A stretch of 64,000 nucleotides of DNA from Ailurus styani. Its lineage: Eukaryota; Chordata; Mammalia; Carnivora; Ailuridae. The position numbers and the translations under genes are program-made. The notes under the pieces are model-generated. The model was not told the DNA's origin and did not search any database. It was given only the letters and a program-made list of their open reading frames with translations. Below are positions 1 through 11,397 of this stretch, piece by piece. Each line of letters opens with the position of its first letter. The stretch's first letter is position 1. Where the stretch lies: positions 60,751 to 124,750 of the forward strand of contig LNAC01000849.1 of assembly GCA_002007465.1 (NCBI GenBank), in the 5' to 3' direction.

Positions 1-1078
1 AGTTTTTCTCCATTGAGAATGATATTCGCTGTGGGTTTTTCGTAGATGGCTTTGATGATATTGAGGTATGTACCCTCTATGCCTACACTATGAAGAGTTT
101 TGATTAAGAAAGGGTGCTGTACTTTGTCAAATGCTTTTTCAGCATCTATTGAGAGGATCATATGGTTCTTGTTCTTTCTTTTATTAATGTCTTGTATCAC
201 ATTGATTGATTTGCGAATGTTAAACCAACCTTGCATCCCAGGAATAAATCCCACTTGGTCGTGGTGAATAATCCTTTTTATGTGCTGCTGGATCCTATTG
301 GCTAGTATTTTGTTGAGGATTTTTGCATCCGTATTCATCAAAGATATTGGTCTGTAATTCTCCTTCTTGATGGGGTCTTTGCCTGGTTTGGGGATCAAGG
401 TAATGCTGGCCTCATAAAAGGAGTTTGGAAGTTTTCCTTCCAATTCTATTTTTTGGAACAGTTTCAGGAGAATAGGTATTAATTCTTCTTTAAATGTTTG
501 GTAGAATTCCCCTGGGAAGCCGTCTGGCCCTGGGCTCTTGTTCGTTGGGGGATTTTTGGTGACTGCTTCAATCTCCTTACTGATGATGGGTCTAGTCAGG
601 TCTTCAATTTCTTCCTGGTTCAGTTTTGGTAGTTTATATTTCTCTAAGAATGCATCCATTTCTTCCAGATTGTCAAATTTGCTGGTGTTGCTCATAATAC
701 GTTCTTAGAATTGTTTGTATTTCTTTGGTGTTGGTTGTGATCTCTCCTCTTTCATTCATGATTTTATTAATTTGAGTCCTTTCTCTTTTCTTTTGGATAA
801 GTCTGGCCAGGGGTTTATCAATCTTATTAATTCTTTCAAAGAACCAGCTCCTAGTTTCATTGATTTGTTCCACTGTTCTTTTGGTTTCTATTTCATTGAT
901 TTCTGCTCTGATCTTTATGATTTCTCTTCTCCTGTTGTGTGTAGCCTTTCTTTGCTGTTCTTTCTCTAGCTTATGTAGGTGTAGAGTTAGGTTGTGTACT
1001 TGAGACCTTTCTTGTTTCTTGAGAAAGGCTTGTATTGCTATATACTTTCCTCTTAGGACTGCTTTTGCTGTCACTTAG
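1..1078 (-). mobile_element. L1 retrotransposon fragment, ORF2 linker and reverse transcriptase start (runs off the left edge)
   Basis: Minus-strand LINE-1 ORF2. Complement 1074-673 encodes the stretch between endonuclease and reverse transcriptase (begins near '[12 protein letters not shown]'). At about 673-700 roughly seven bases are missing compared with the usual L1 reading, which shifts the frame. From the Met codon at complement 659 the shifted frame then stays open to base 1, about 219 codons. It contains the RT signatures 'FIPGMQGW' and motif A '[10 protein letters not shown]' with its catalytic Asp. The FADD motif would lie beyond the window. The open frame suggests a fairly young, carnivore-lineage copy. 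The 5' end near 1078 is truncated. The element is non-functional as seen, because of the frameshift and truncation. L1 ORF2 supplies the endonuclease and RT used by SINEs such as those in this window. Confidence 0.93.
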
Positions 1079-1133
1079 ACCTACTTTCAATGAAAAGCAC
1101 AAATTTCAACCACAATCTGTTTAAAACTCTAGT

Positions 1134-1340
1134 CAGTGCTGTCTAAAAGAACTTTCTGTGATGAAGGAAATGTTCTGTATGTACACTGTTCAACGTGGTA
1201 GCCACTAGCCACATTTGGTTATTGAGAAATTGAAATGAGGCTAGAGTAACAGAGGAACCAATTTTTAAATATCATGAATTTTAATTAATTTAAATGTAAA
1301 TACTCATGTGAGACTAGTGACTAGCTTATTGGGCAGCACA
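1134..1340. mobile_element. Ancient non-autonomous DNA transposon remnant (hAT-Charlie-like)
   Basis: The left end 'cagtgctgtctaaaagaac' and the right end, whose complement reads 'gtgctgcccaat', form imperfect terminal inverted repeats. The inside has the typical 'gtagccactagccacattt' motif and an AT-rich 'aattttaattaatttaaat' core. I recognise it as one of the old mammalian MER-type hAT elements (MER3/MER33-like) but cannot fix the family. Confidence 0.6.
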
Positions 1341-2300
1341 TCTAAAGCTACTATGCACTGTTACTACAAAAAAGATCTTATAATGTTATAAGTTTAAAAA
1401 GAAAAAACTGCTCATTGGATCTGCTCTTAGATGTTCTGTTCTGCATTTCCACTTTAATGAAATATAATCATTTATAGAGATGGACTACTAATGAAAACCA
1501 GAGTGCTAGTAAAAGAAAAGAATCAAGAGCACATTGTATGTAATGGAAATTATCATCCACCAATGCTACGCTTTTGTCCTATGCTTTCAATGGCATTTAT
1601 ATAAATTGGAAAGGATCATTTCTTTCATTAACCTTTTAAGTAAGTAGAGTAATACTTTTAAAGTTGTTCCACTCACTTTTTCTTGAACATGCAGAAATGT
1701 CATTATAGCTTATATTTAGAAAGGTATTTTAAAGGGCATGAGATTAGTGTATCTTCCATTTCTGTGTAAGGTAATCATATATTCTATATTTCAGAATTTT
1801 AAATCATATTTATTAAAATAAAATTAATTTTAATTTAATAAACACATAAAATAAAATCAACTTTTAATAAGTAATTTAAAATGATGTCCACATTTCAAAA
1901 ACATGACAATAGCATGGAGATTTATCAGTAGCTTTAAAAGAAATAAAAATAAATTTTTCCAAAAAGATAATTATATTCTTAATAAATAAGCAATAAACTA
2001 TGAATACAAATACCTAATATTATTGAATCTGTAACCAAACTTCTATTTTCACTGCTTTTTTTTTTGCAAAAGTATTGTTTATGCTTTAATTCTGAGATAT
2101 GTGGCTGGGCTTTAATTCAATAGAGAACATTAAATGTACAGAATTGCTTATTATGAGAAAAATTAGAGTAATTATTAAATATTATAAGTATAAATAATAT
2201 ATAAATAAATAAATTGATTAGCTACACTTATGTGTCCATTACAATGGTTACGATTCAAAATATTTAACAATGAAAGATGCTTATAAGAATCGTGTATTTT
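1341..2300. other. AT-rich, nothing assigned
   Basis: I see no gene, SINE or L1 signature here. It is strongly AT-rich with several A-runs and T-runs, for example around 1790-1870 and 2150-2215. Confidence 0.5.
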
Positions 2301-2302
2301 TT

Positions 2303-2500
2303 TTCATCCATCGACAAATATTTACTGAATGCCTAACTTGTGTCTGGTATTCTAAAAATAGAAAAAAATCATAGTTTCTGCCTTCGAGAAGTTCACAGTT
2401 TAATGTAAAGATGAAAAGGAATTATTCAATAACATGCCACTGTGATATTTCCTGTGCTCTAGGTTATACAAAGAGGTGGATAAATAGCTGCTGTGATGAT
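2303..2500. mobile_element. Ancient mammalian-wide repeat (L2/MIR-type) remnant
   Basis: The run 'aaatatttactgaatgcc' followed by a degraded 'tgtctggtattcta', 'tctgccttcgagaagttcacagt' style block and 'cactgtgatatttcctgtgctct' matches the old repeat with the 'tatttattgagcgcctactatgtgcc' opening. Highly diverged, so the family is tentative. Confidence 0.45.
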
Positions 2501-2610
2501 CAGGATACTTGAGGGGATTCAAACATAAAACTAGCTTTCCCTCTTTGGATATTTGTGGAATTTCGGTGGTGCTACGACAGTGTTAGGGAACTAGGCCATT
2601 GTTTCTAAAA

Positions 2611-2830
2611 GGCACCTGGGTGGCTCAGTCGGTTGAGCTGCCACTCTTGATTTCGGCTCAGGTCCTGATCTCTGGTCATGAGATTGACCCCCCCAGGTGG
2701 ATTTTTGCTCAGCAGGGAGTCTGCTGGAGATTCTTTTCTCTATCTACCTCTGCCCTTTCCCCCACTTGTGCTCTCTCTCTCTCTCTCTCTCTCTCTAAAT
2801 AAACAAATAAATAAGTAAAATCCTTAAAAG
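2611..2830 (+). mobile_element. CAN SINE (tRNA-Lys-derived), old copy
   Basis: Head 'gcacctgggtggctcag' with an internal Pol III A box (tggctcagtcggtt), a decayed B box (agattgacccc), then a (CT)n run at 2770-2796 and a tail with 'aataaacaaataaataag'. The body is diverged and CpG-poor, so this is one of the older copies. A weak flanking repeat (tttctaaaag / tccttaaaag) may be the target site duplication. CAN SINEs are mobilised by L1. Confidence 0.93.
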
Positions 2831-2834
2831 ACAT

Positions 2835-3280
2835 AGTGAGAATTCCTGCAAGAACTTGAAATAATTAGGAAAAAGAATGGTTGGCAATTAGGGCATTTAC
2901 CAGTTTTCAAAGACAGGAATGTCAGAGACTTAGATTTTGCACATTCTTCCAGAAAGTTAGCTAGAGAGCCTCTGGACTCCCCTCAGATGTGCAAAAGTGG
3001 ACACCTGAGGATCAGGGATTAAGCAGAGTAAATTACTGACATTACAATTTATCTCTGACCCATGTCAATTTCCTATTAGATTGACAGGTTGGTTGAGGCG
3101 ATCAACCTGTTACCCTATCTGCATAATATTAAAAAAAAAAGGAACGCTGTCTGTTAGAAAATATTACTTACAGCCTCTACTTCGTTTATACATAATGTTT
3201 AGTATTCAGTAAAACTTTACCAGATATGTGAAGATGAAAGTAAATAAGACAATAATCAAGAGGAAAGGCACATAATAGAT
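2835..3280. other. No gene; unassigned unique sequence
   Basis: Nothing recognised. A short A-run at 3130-3141 is the only low-complexity feature. Confidence 0.45.
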
Positions 3281-4086
3281 GCAGACTCACAACTGATCCA
3301 GATAGTGACATTAGCAGACAGGGACATTTAAATGACTATGATTAATTATGTTAAAGAAAATTGAGGAAAAGAGGGACAAAACAGAAGAAAGGATGAAGGA
3401 TTTTAATAGAAATCTGAAATTTATAAGAATGAATTATATGACCACTTTAGATCTAGAACATATTATTTAATATTCAGAATTCAGTGTATATATTTAAATG
3501 CAGACTGGACAAAAGGGAAGACAGGATTAGTGAATTCGAAGACAGGTCAATAGAAAATAACCTAACGTGGGAAAACTTATATTTTTGTCTTATTCTGGAA
3601 TAATAGAAAATGGTATTAATGAAAAGGGGGAAAAGGAGAAGGAAAGAAATATAGCAGATTGCAGCAAGTTAAATTCACTAAGACTACAAGAATCCTCTAT
3701 ATGAAAAGGAATGAATCTTAGACCCTGTCCCCAGAGAGACAGAATAAACCATAGTACAGACTAGCCAACTAAATTTTAGAAAGGATAGCACAGACTAGGT
3801 ATTTTAGTCATTGAAGACAGGGTCTTGTAGCAGCTGATAGGAGCTTTTCAATATGCCTTGTACTCAGAAGGCCGACATGTATGTAGGAATACCTAGCCTT
3901 CAGATTGGAGCTCTGAAAAGAAAACAGTCTTGGAAGAAATGGGAGAGGACATAAGAAGTCACCAGCAATAACGGATCATGTAAAAGTTCTGGGCAGAGTT
4001 ATCCATATTCGGTATAAGATTTAAAAATGACCGTGGAAAGTAGGTAAATGTACTAAATATACTAAATATAGTAACACTTTTTTACA

Positions 4087-4190
4087 AAGGAAGAAAAGAA
4101 AGACAAAAGCAAAAAGTTTAAAAGGAGAAGGAAAAGAAAGGGAAGGGAAGAGAGGGGAAGGAAAGAGAAGAAAGAAAAGAAGAAATCCAG
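4087..4190. repeat. Purine-rich (GGAAA/GAAA) tract
   Basis: About 100 bases that are nearly all A and G on the plus strand, with repeated 'gaaaag' and 'ggaag' units. It is low-complexity, possibly an expanded A-rich segment of the surrounding L1. Confidence 0.75.
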
Positions 4191-4245
4191 TATGGCAAAG
4201 GTTGGTATAGCAATAAAAGAAATAAGATTAAGAATGGGGGAAAAA

Positions 4246-4432
4246 GGGCACCTGGGTGGCTCAGTGGTTAAGCCTCTGCCTTCGGCTCAGGTCATGATCT
4301 CAGGGTTCTGGATCGAGCCCTGCATCGGGCTCCCTGCTCAGCAGGGAGCCTGCTTCCTCTTCTCTCTCTGCCTGCCTCTCAGACTACTTGTGATCTCTCT
4401 CTCTCTGTCAAATAAATAAATTAAAAAAAAAA
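4246..4432 (+). mobile_element. CAN SINE inserted in the ancient L1
   Basis: Well preserved copy: 'gggcacctgggtggctcag', 'gatcgagccctgcatcgggc', CT-rich middle, 'caaataaataaatt' and an A-run. It is flanked by the imperfect direct repeat agaatgggggaaaaa (4231-4245) / agaatggaaaaaaaa (4433-4447), fitting a target site duplication. Confidence 0.96.
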
Positions 4433-6095
4433 AGAATGGAAAAAAAATACTCCAACCTCCTATCAGAGGGCTATTTAATAACAAAATGAATCACCCTTCA
4501 AAAACAGAATAGGAGCTCAAAGATGAAGTGAAAGAATAGGAGAATGACATGAGAACAGAGAAAATATATGGATTCATCATCATTTGAAAAGAAAAGTTAT
4601 CTCTAAGCAAGTAATGGAATGAACACAGCTGAAAATCAAATAAATGATATAGAGGAAAAATTTATAAAAATTAAGGTGAATGCAGAAAAAATAAAATGAC
4701 CTAGATAGAGAAAGACAACAAATTTGGACTCCATAAAAGGATGATTCAGTAAAATGTCAATTGGTGAACTGAAAGAAACACAACACATAGAAAGAAAAAA
4801 AATATTCAAAATATCATACATATTATGGCAAACGGCTAAGGAAATCCAGGACAATCCGAAAGAAGACCAACATAGATGTGCTTGCTGTACTATGTACTAG
4901 GAATCATTATAAATATACCATACCATAATGAAGCTACAGAGAGACAGAAAGAGAAAAGTCCATGTTGTCATGAAGATTAAAAACAGACAATGGGACAGAA
5001 GGAAAAGTTCAGGAATATATATAATAGTCTTTTTCATAAATTATGAAATGGCATTCAGAGAACTGGTAAACCAGTCAGGTAAATGATCTGTTCAGGGGAA
5101 TTATATATGTGAGAGATGAGGCTAAAAAATAAAGCTTTTTAGAAAATGACTGTGTGAACTTTACATACATTGCTTTCCTGAAGACATCCAAAGCATTAAT
5201 TACAAAAATTATTTATAAATTAACAATATTAAAATTAAGAAACCCTCCTCATTATAAGTGATTATAAAGTGAGAAGCAAGGCAGGCCACAATAAAGAAAT
5301 GTTGGTGCAGACAGTTTTAGCTGCAATGGTGAGAGATACAATGTGTGCTACACACATAACAGAGAAATGGTTTATATCCAAACCCTCCTACAATCAGTGA
5401 GAAACAGACAGGCTACCCAATGGGAAAATGGAGGAAACTTGGTTAGGGACTTTGTTCAAAAGGAAGAAAACAAAATGGCTAAAAAGAAAAAAGATGACAG
5501 ATTCTCAATCTAACTAATAACCAGGGAAATGCATTTAAAATCACAATAGGGTAAACTACACATCTGCCAGATGGATAAAATTAAGTCTAACAGTATCAAA
5601 TATGTGGAAGGATGTGGAACAGTGAGAACGCGTGTATACCACTGGGAATAATAAATTGATATAGCCACTTTGGAAAACTACCATTGTCTAGTAAAGTTAA
5701 AAAACATATTATTCACAACTCAAATAACCACTCTGAAATACATACCCTGCAAATAGGCATGTACATTTACACTAAAAGACATGAACAGGAATGTTTAGGA
5801 CAGGCTTTGTCATAATATTCTCAAATTGGATACAACTCATATCCTTTAAGAGTAGAATAGTTAAACTAGAATATCGTAAAATGACATAATACAGCTGTGA
5901 AAATGAGTGAATATTAATATAACACTAAGTGAAGAAGCACAGAGGTCAAAAGGTGGTAAAACTAAATAGGAATGTTTAGGGATTAATGTGAAGATGATAA
6001 AATTATAAAGAAATCAAAGATAGAATTATCACTGAAATCATAATTGTGTTTTACTCTAGCAGAAGGGAAGGAGTTTTGATTGAAAATAATACACT

Positions 6096-6378
6096 TGCTT
6101 GTTCTAGGATGTTGTCAATTTACTGTTTCTTAGCTTGGATAATGGAAAGGACTCAGAGGACTCCATGGTATGCGTACAAGTAAGCCTTTAATGAAGGTAA
6201 AGTATATAGTGCAGCATGAGAGGAAATCATGTGTAAGCATCAAGGTCCTAGACTTCCAAGCATAGCTCATAGAATCCTTTCTTAGCACAGGACTCACTTT
6301 GTTTCTGAAGTATGAAGTCCCAAAATAGGTGCAAGAAATAAGAGTTTCATGAGAAACCATGTAAAACCAAAATTTTGC
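6096..6378. other. Unassigned short stretch
   Basis: No repeat recognised. A 76-codon minus-strand open frame (6360-6130) looks like chance. Confidence 0.4.
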
Positions 6379-7172
6379 AGTTGGGTCTTTTAAAATTTTT
6401 TTTCCTATTATTTTTATTTTTTAAATTTAAATTTTTATTTATTTTTGTAGTAGTTTCAGATGTACAACATAATGGTTTGATATTTGTATATGTTGCAAAG
6501 TGATCACCACAGTGTTCTTTTTAAACATCTATCACCGTACATAGGTACCAATTTTTTTCTTGTGATGAAAACTTTTAAGATTTACTCTATTACCAACTTT
6601 ATTATTATTATTATTTTTAAATTTGAGTATAGTTGGCACACAATGTTACATTAATTTCAAGTGTACAACATAGTGATTCCACAGGTTTATACATTTCGCT
6701 ATGTTAAACACAAGTGTAGCTACTATCTGTCCTGATATCTCACTATTACAGTATCATTGACTATAATCCCTATGCTGTGCCTTTTATTTCCATGACTTAA
6801 TCATTTCATAACTGAAGCCTGTACCTTCCACTCTTCTTCACCCATTTTTCCCATCTCCTTACCCTCTTCCTCTCTGGCAGCCATCAGTGTGTCTGTATTT
6901 ATAGGTCTGATTCTGCTTTTTGTTTGCTTATTCATTTGGTTTTTATTGTTGTGGTTTGGTTTGGTTTTTTGTTTGTTTTTTAGATTCCACTTACTAGTGA
7001 AATCATGTAGTATCTGTCCTTCTCAGTCTGACTTAATTCACTTAGCCTAATACTCCCTAGGTCCACCCATGTTGTCTCAAATGGCACTATCTCCTATCTC
7101 ATACTTTTTATTGTTGTGTAATATTTCACTGTGTATACATGTGTGTGTGTGTAGACGGAGTTGGGTCTTTTA
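6379..7172 (-). mobile_element. 5'-truncated L1 with target site duplication and two 3'-end modules
   Basis: The 14-base repeat agttgggtctttta occurs exactly at 6379-6392 and 7159-7172, bracketing one insertion (6393-7158). On the minus strand the inside has L1 3' UTR sequence ('gtgtacaacatagtgattc' complement block, 6616-7000) and the last bases of ORF2. That 3' UTR ends in an A-rich (AAT)n tail at 6599-6616. A second, different L1 3' end (6393-6598, 'ttcttgtgatgaaaactttt' block) follows before the real 3' terminus. See the finding on possible 3' transduction. Confidence 0.85.
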
Positions 7173-7477
7173 TACTCTGCTGATCATGTGACAAATCTAG
7201 GCCATGTGACCGGTTAAACCAGGTGAAACCATAGATCCACACAGCCCTAAATAATGTGAACAAGCTATCCCAGGTTCCAGGGAGTTTCTGATTTCAAATG
7301 ACACATACATACCTCTAGCTACCCCATTTCATTCTTGTTGTAGCCACATGTACTAGTCTTGTAGATGTCTTCAAAGATAAGAATATAGCTGTTTTACCTA
7401 GCTGTAACTCTATCTTGCATAAGTTGTGGTTATATGAGTGTGTACTTAGACTGTACATATATATTATAAATAGTTTT
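7173..7477. other. Unassigned
   Basis: No gene or repeat recognised between two L1 elements. Confidence 0.4.
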
Positions 7478-8303
7478 AACAATTAAGAGATAATTTTTTA
7501 GAACAGCTTTAGGTTTATAAGAAATTGAACAAAAAGTACAGTAAGTTCCCATATCCCCACTCCCCTGCTCCCAACTTCCTCTACTATTAACATCTTGAAT
7601 TAGAATTGTACATTTGCTACAATTGGCTAACCAGTAGTGATACATTATTATTAACTAAAATCCATAGTTTACTTTAGGGTTCAGTCTATGTGTTGTATAG
7701 TCAATGGATTTGACAAACACATAATGTCATATATCCGTCATTGTAGTATCATACAGAATAGTTTAACTTCCATAAAAATCCTGTATGTTCCACCTGTTCA
7801 TTCTTAGCCCCATCTTCCTGAACTTCTCTCAACCACTCATCTGTTCACTGTCTCTAGTTTTGCCTTTTCAAGAATGTCATATAGTTGGAATTGAACAGTT
7901 TGTAACCTTTCCAGACTGGCTTCTTTACTGAGCAACATGCATTTAGTTTCCTCCCTGTCTTTTTATGTTTTCTTTATTAACTTAGGTTTTTAGGGGCATT
8001 TTTAATTGCTTCCAGTTTTTGTCAATTATGAATTAAGCTGCTATAAACATTCGTGTGCAAGTTTTTGTGTGAACACAACTTTTGAACTTATTTGGGTAAA
8101 TATCTATTAGCATATTTGCTGGATTATATATATAGTTTTATAAGAAACTGCCAAACTATCTTTCAAAGTTGCTGTACCATTTTGCATCCCCACCGTCCAT
8201 ATCTGAAAGTTCCTGGGGCTCTGCATCTTTGCTAGCACTTGATAACATCAGCTTTTAAAAATGTTTTACACATTCTAGTCAGTATATAGTAGTATCTCGC
8301 TGT

Positions 8304-8528
8304 ATGTTTTTTTCTTTTTTTTTTTAATTTGAGTATAGTTGGCATACAATGTTGCATTAGTTTCAGGTGTACAACATAATGATTCAACAAGTTTATATAT
8401 TATGCTATGTTCACTACCAGTGTAGCTAACATCTGTCTTGATACATCACTATTATAATATCATTGACTATATTCTTTATGCTGTATCTTTTATTCCTTTG
8501 ACTTATTTATTCTAATACTGAAAGCCTA
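8304..8528 (-). mobile_element. Short L1 3' end nested in the older L1
   Basis: A T-run (8311-8327, the antisense poly(A)) leads into the same 3' UTR block seen at 6616. The flanks tatctcgctgt (8293-8303) and tatctcattgt (8529-8539) match at 9 of 11 bases, and the host L1 reading resumes after the second copy, so this is a nested, strongly 5'-truncated insertion. Confidence 0.85.
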
Positions 8529-8610
8529 TATCTCATTGTTATTTTAAATTATAATTTTCTAATAACGTAAGAGGTTAAGCACCTTTTCACAAGTTTAGCA
8601 ACCACTTGCA

Positions 8611-8667
8611 TGGATGGATAGATAGAAGGATAAGTAAGTAGGTAGGTAGGTAGGTAGGTAGATAGAT
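8611..8667. repeat. Tetranucleotide microsatellite (GGTA/GATA)n
   Basis: 'gatggatagatag' passes into 'taggtaggtaggtaggtagg' and back to 'gatagat'. It lies inside the ancient L1. Confidence 0.95.
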
Positions 8668-9050
8668 TTTTTTTGGTGAGATATCTGTTCGGATAATTTA
8701 TTTACTTTTTTATTGAGTTTTCTGTTTTCTTATTATTGAATTTTAATAGTTCTTTGTGTATTTTGGATACAAGTCCTTTATCAGATGTATATTTTACAAG
8801 TATTTTCTCTAAGCATGCGGCTGGTCTGTTCATTTTCTTAACAGTGTATTTCACAGAGCAGAAATTTTTTGTTTTGTTTTTCTCTTTTTGCTTTACCAGA
8901 GAAGAGCATGTTTTATTCACTTTTGGAAGAATCTGCTTTTGATTTTATTTTATATTCTATTTTTCCTGTTTTATAGTTAATTACTTCAAAGGTATTCCCA
9001 CATATTTTATTTTACTAGTTTACTATTCTTTTTCTGCTTACTTAAATTTG

Positions 9051-10232
9051 TTTTTTTTAAAGTTTTTATTTAAATTTTAGTTAGTTAACATACAGTGTAA
9101 TATTAATTTCAGGTGTACAATTAGTAATTCAACACTTCCATAACACCTGGTGTTCATCATAAGTGCCCTCCCTAATCCCCATTAACTATGTAACCCATCC
9201 CCCTACCCCCTCCCCTCTGGTAACCATCTGTTTGTTCTCAACAGTTAAGAGTCTCTTGTTTTGCCTCCCTTTCTCTCTTTTTTTAGTTTGCTTGTTTTGT
9301 TTCTTTGTTTCTTCAATCCCATATATGAGTGAAATCATATGGTATTTGTCTTTTTCTGACTTATTTCACTTAGCATAATACTCTCTAGCTCCATCCATCT
9401 CATTGCAGATGGCAAGATTTCACTCTTTTCTATGGCTGAGTAATATTCCATTTTATATATACATCTATTTCACCTCTTCTTTATTCATGAATCAGTCAAT
9501 GGACACAGGCTGCTTCCATAATTTGGCTATTGTAGATAATGCTGCTATAAATATTGGGGTATATGTATCCCTCTGAATTAGCATTTTTGTATTCTTTCGG
9601 TAAATGCCTAGCAGTATAATTGCTGGATTGTAGGGTAGTTTTATTTTTAACTTGTTGAGGAACCTCTGTACTGTTTCCCAGAGTGGGTGCACTAGTTTGG
9701 ATTCCCACCAACAGTGTAAGAGGGTTCCCCTTTCTCCACCTTGTCCCCAGCACCTGTTGTTTCTTATATTGTTGATTTCAGCCATTCTGACAGGTGTGAG
9801 CTGACACCTCATTGTAGTTTTGGTTTGGATTGCCCTGATGAGTGATATTGAGCATCTTTTCATGTGTTTGTTGGCCACCTGGATGTCTTCTTTGGAAAAA
9901 ATGTCTATTCATGTCTTATGCCCATTTTTTAATGGATTAGTTATTTTTGGATGTTGAGTTTTATAAGTTCTTTATATATTTTGAATACTAACCCTTTATC
10001 AGATAAGTCACTTGCAAATAGCTTCTCCCATTCCATAGGTTGCCTTTTAGTTTTGTTGATTGTTTCTTTCACTGTGTAGAAGTATTTTATTTTGATGTAG
10101 TCCCAATAGTTTATTTTTGCTTTTGTTTCCCTTGCCTAGGAGGCATATCTAGAAAGAAGTTGCCACAGTGAATGTAAAAGAGGTTACTTCCTGTGTTCTC
10201 CTCTAGGATTTTTATGAGTTCAAGACTCACAT
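9051..10232 (-). mobile_element. Carnivore-lineage L1, 3' UTR and ORF2 C-terminus, 5'-truncated
   Basis: Minus strand. 9051-9480 is the 3' UTR ('cacctggtgttcatcataag', 'ctggtaaccatctg'). From about 9480 on it is ORF2 C-terminal coding: complement 9878-9492 still reads as an open 128-residue frame with the usual '[16 protein letters not shown]' and 'LLGIYRKN' stretch. It runs to about 10232 ('ctgtgttctcctctaggatt'). I see no clear target site duplication. Confidence 0.92.
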
Positions 10233-11184
10233 TAGTTTGGTTCTGGAAAGTAATTTTACCTAAAGATGGGCATTTATGGAGAACATAACAACACTGGGGC
10301 CTATTGCAAAATGGTTACTCTCCCCCACCTCAAAATGGTTACTTTTCCCTCTCCATCTGATGGAAACATGAGGCATTTTCCTCTAATCTTCACTTTGAGG
10401 ACCAGCTGAGGCTCCTAGAGATAAAAGTTACAAAAGTATGAAGTCCATCTAATAATGGACCCTTTAGAGACCAGTTGGAACTGATCCATACTAGGTCTCC
10501 AGCAATCTGTCAGTTACTGTTTCAGTGTTCCTAATGGTGACTGCCTCAAGAGGTGTGATTCTTTGTATCTCCTTGCCTCTCCAGTTTTAGGGGGCAAAGT
10601 TTGCCCTATGTCCTCAGTTCTCTTATGAAGCTAAGATTTTCTGTTTTCAGCTTGTTCATATTTTTTCTTGTAAGAACGAGAGTGAGGACACCTGAGCACT
10701 TTTTGTGTTAGAATAGATCATTCCTGTGTGAAGATATGGAAAATGAGAAATGCTGGGATGAAGTTAACTAATCTGTACTTTCTTATATGTGTCCTATTTC
10801 ATGACTTTTTAAAGTTTGACAAAAGATGCTGATGCTTTAAAGACCATGCTATCTGCTCAGAAAAATTGTTATAGAACAATAGATTCTGAGTCATATCTTG
10901 GTTATTGAACTCGAAGGAGAAAGAAATAATTCTGTATACCTTCATGCAGTAAGCAATTATTCGACCAAAGGGAAAAAATGTAGGCAGGCCTTGGGATTTT
11001 TCTACAACCACATTCAAAGATACACCACAATAGAATGATGTCTGCACATTTGGGAGACAAAATGTAATCCAAGACTATTATACTTAGTCAAGGTGTTATT
11101 CAAATGTGTAGCCAGACATTCTTAAGCATGGAAGAATTTAGAGACTAAATTGTCCATGTATATGTCCTATTAAGGAATATATTT
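10233..11184. other. No gene; partly repeat-like, family not identified
   Basis: 10440-10700 ('ccagttttagggggcaaagt', 'cttctcttatgaagctaaga'-like wording) reminds me of an old interspersed repeat that I cannot name. The rest is unassigned. Confidence 0.35.
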
Positions 11185-11389
11185 GGGGGTGCCTGGGTGG
11201 CTCAGTCAGTGGAGCATCCAACTCGTGGTTTCCACTCAGGTCATGATGTCAGGGTCGTGAGATTGATCCGCGAGTGAGGCTCTGCACTGAGTGCAGATTC
11301 TGTTTGAGAGTCTCTCTCCCTCACCCTCTGCCTCTCCTCCCTGCTCTCTCTCTCTCACATGAATAAATAAATACATCTTTTAAAAAATA
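11185..11389 (+). mobile_element. CAN SINE, older copy
   Basis: 'gggtgcctgggtggctcag' head, B box decayed to 'gagattgatccgcg', CT-rich block and a 'gaataaataaatacatctttt' tail. A short repeat aatatatt just before the head (11176-11183) and after the tail may be the target site duplication. Confidence 0.93.
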
Positions 11390-11397
11390 AATATATT

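Larger units (their letters stand above)
3282..6095 (+). mobile_element. Ancient L1 (L1M or HAL1), ORF1 region joined to ORF2/3' end
   Basis: Plus-strand fossil. 3290-3570 resembles the L1M coiled-coil ORF1 region ('agcagacagggacatttaaa', 'gaagacaggtcaatagaaaa'). 4860-4990 resembles the later ORF1 ('cataatgaagctacagagag'). 5380-6010 resembles the ORF2 C-terminal coding and start of the 3' UTR ('aaccagggaaatgcatttaaa', 'ccactttggaaaactacc'). The endonuclease and most of the RT are not seen between them, so it is either an internally deleted L1 or the naturally short half-L1 (HAL1). It is broken by a purine tract and by the SINE at 4246-4432. No usable frame remains. Confidence 0.6.
7478..8960 (-). 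mobile_element. Ancient L1 (L1MC/ME-type) 3' UTR and ORF2 end
   Basis: Minus-strand fossil that begins with the 'ttttagaacagctttaggtttataagaa' type 3' UTR block, continues through 'agaatgtcatatagttggaa', 'aagaaactgccaaactatct' and 'tctttgtgtattttggatac', and ends near 'ttcacagagcagaaattttt'. All of these are familiar L1M 3' UTR and ORF2 C-terminal segments. It was later split by the L1 at 8304-8528 and by the tetranucleotide repeat at 8611. Confidence 0.8.

Noticed and set aside
8611..8667. Regularly spaced short repeats, considered as a CRISPR-like or minisatellite array
   Set aside because: It is a plain tetranucleotide microsatellite with no spacers, in a vertebrate genome.
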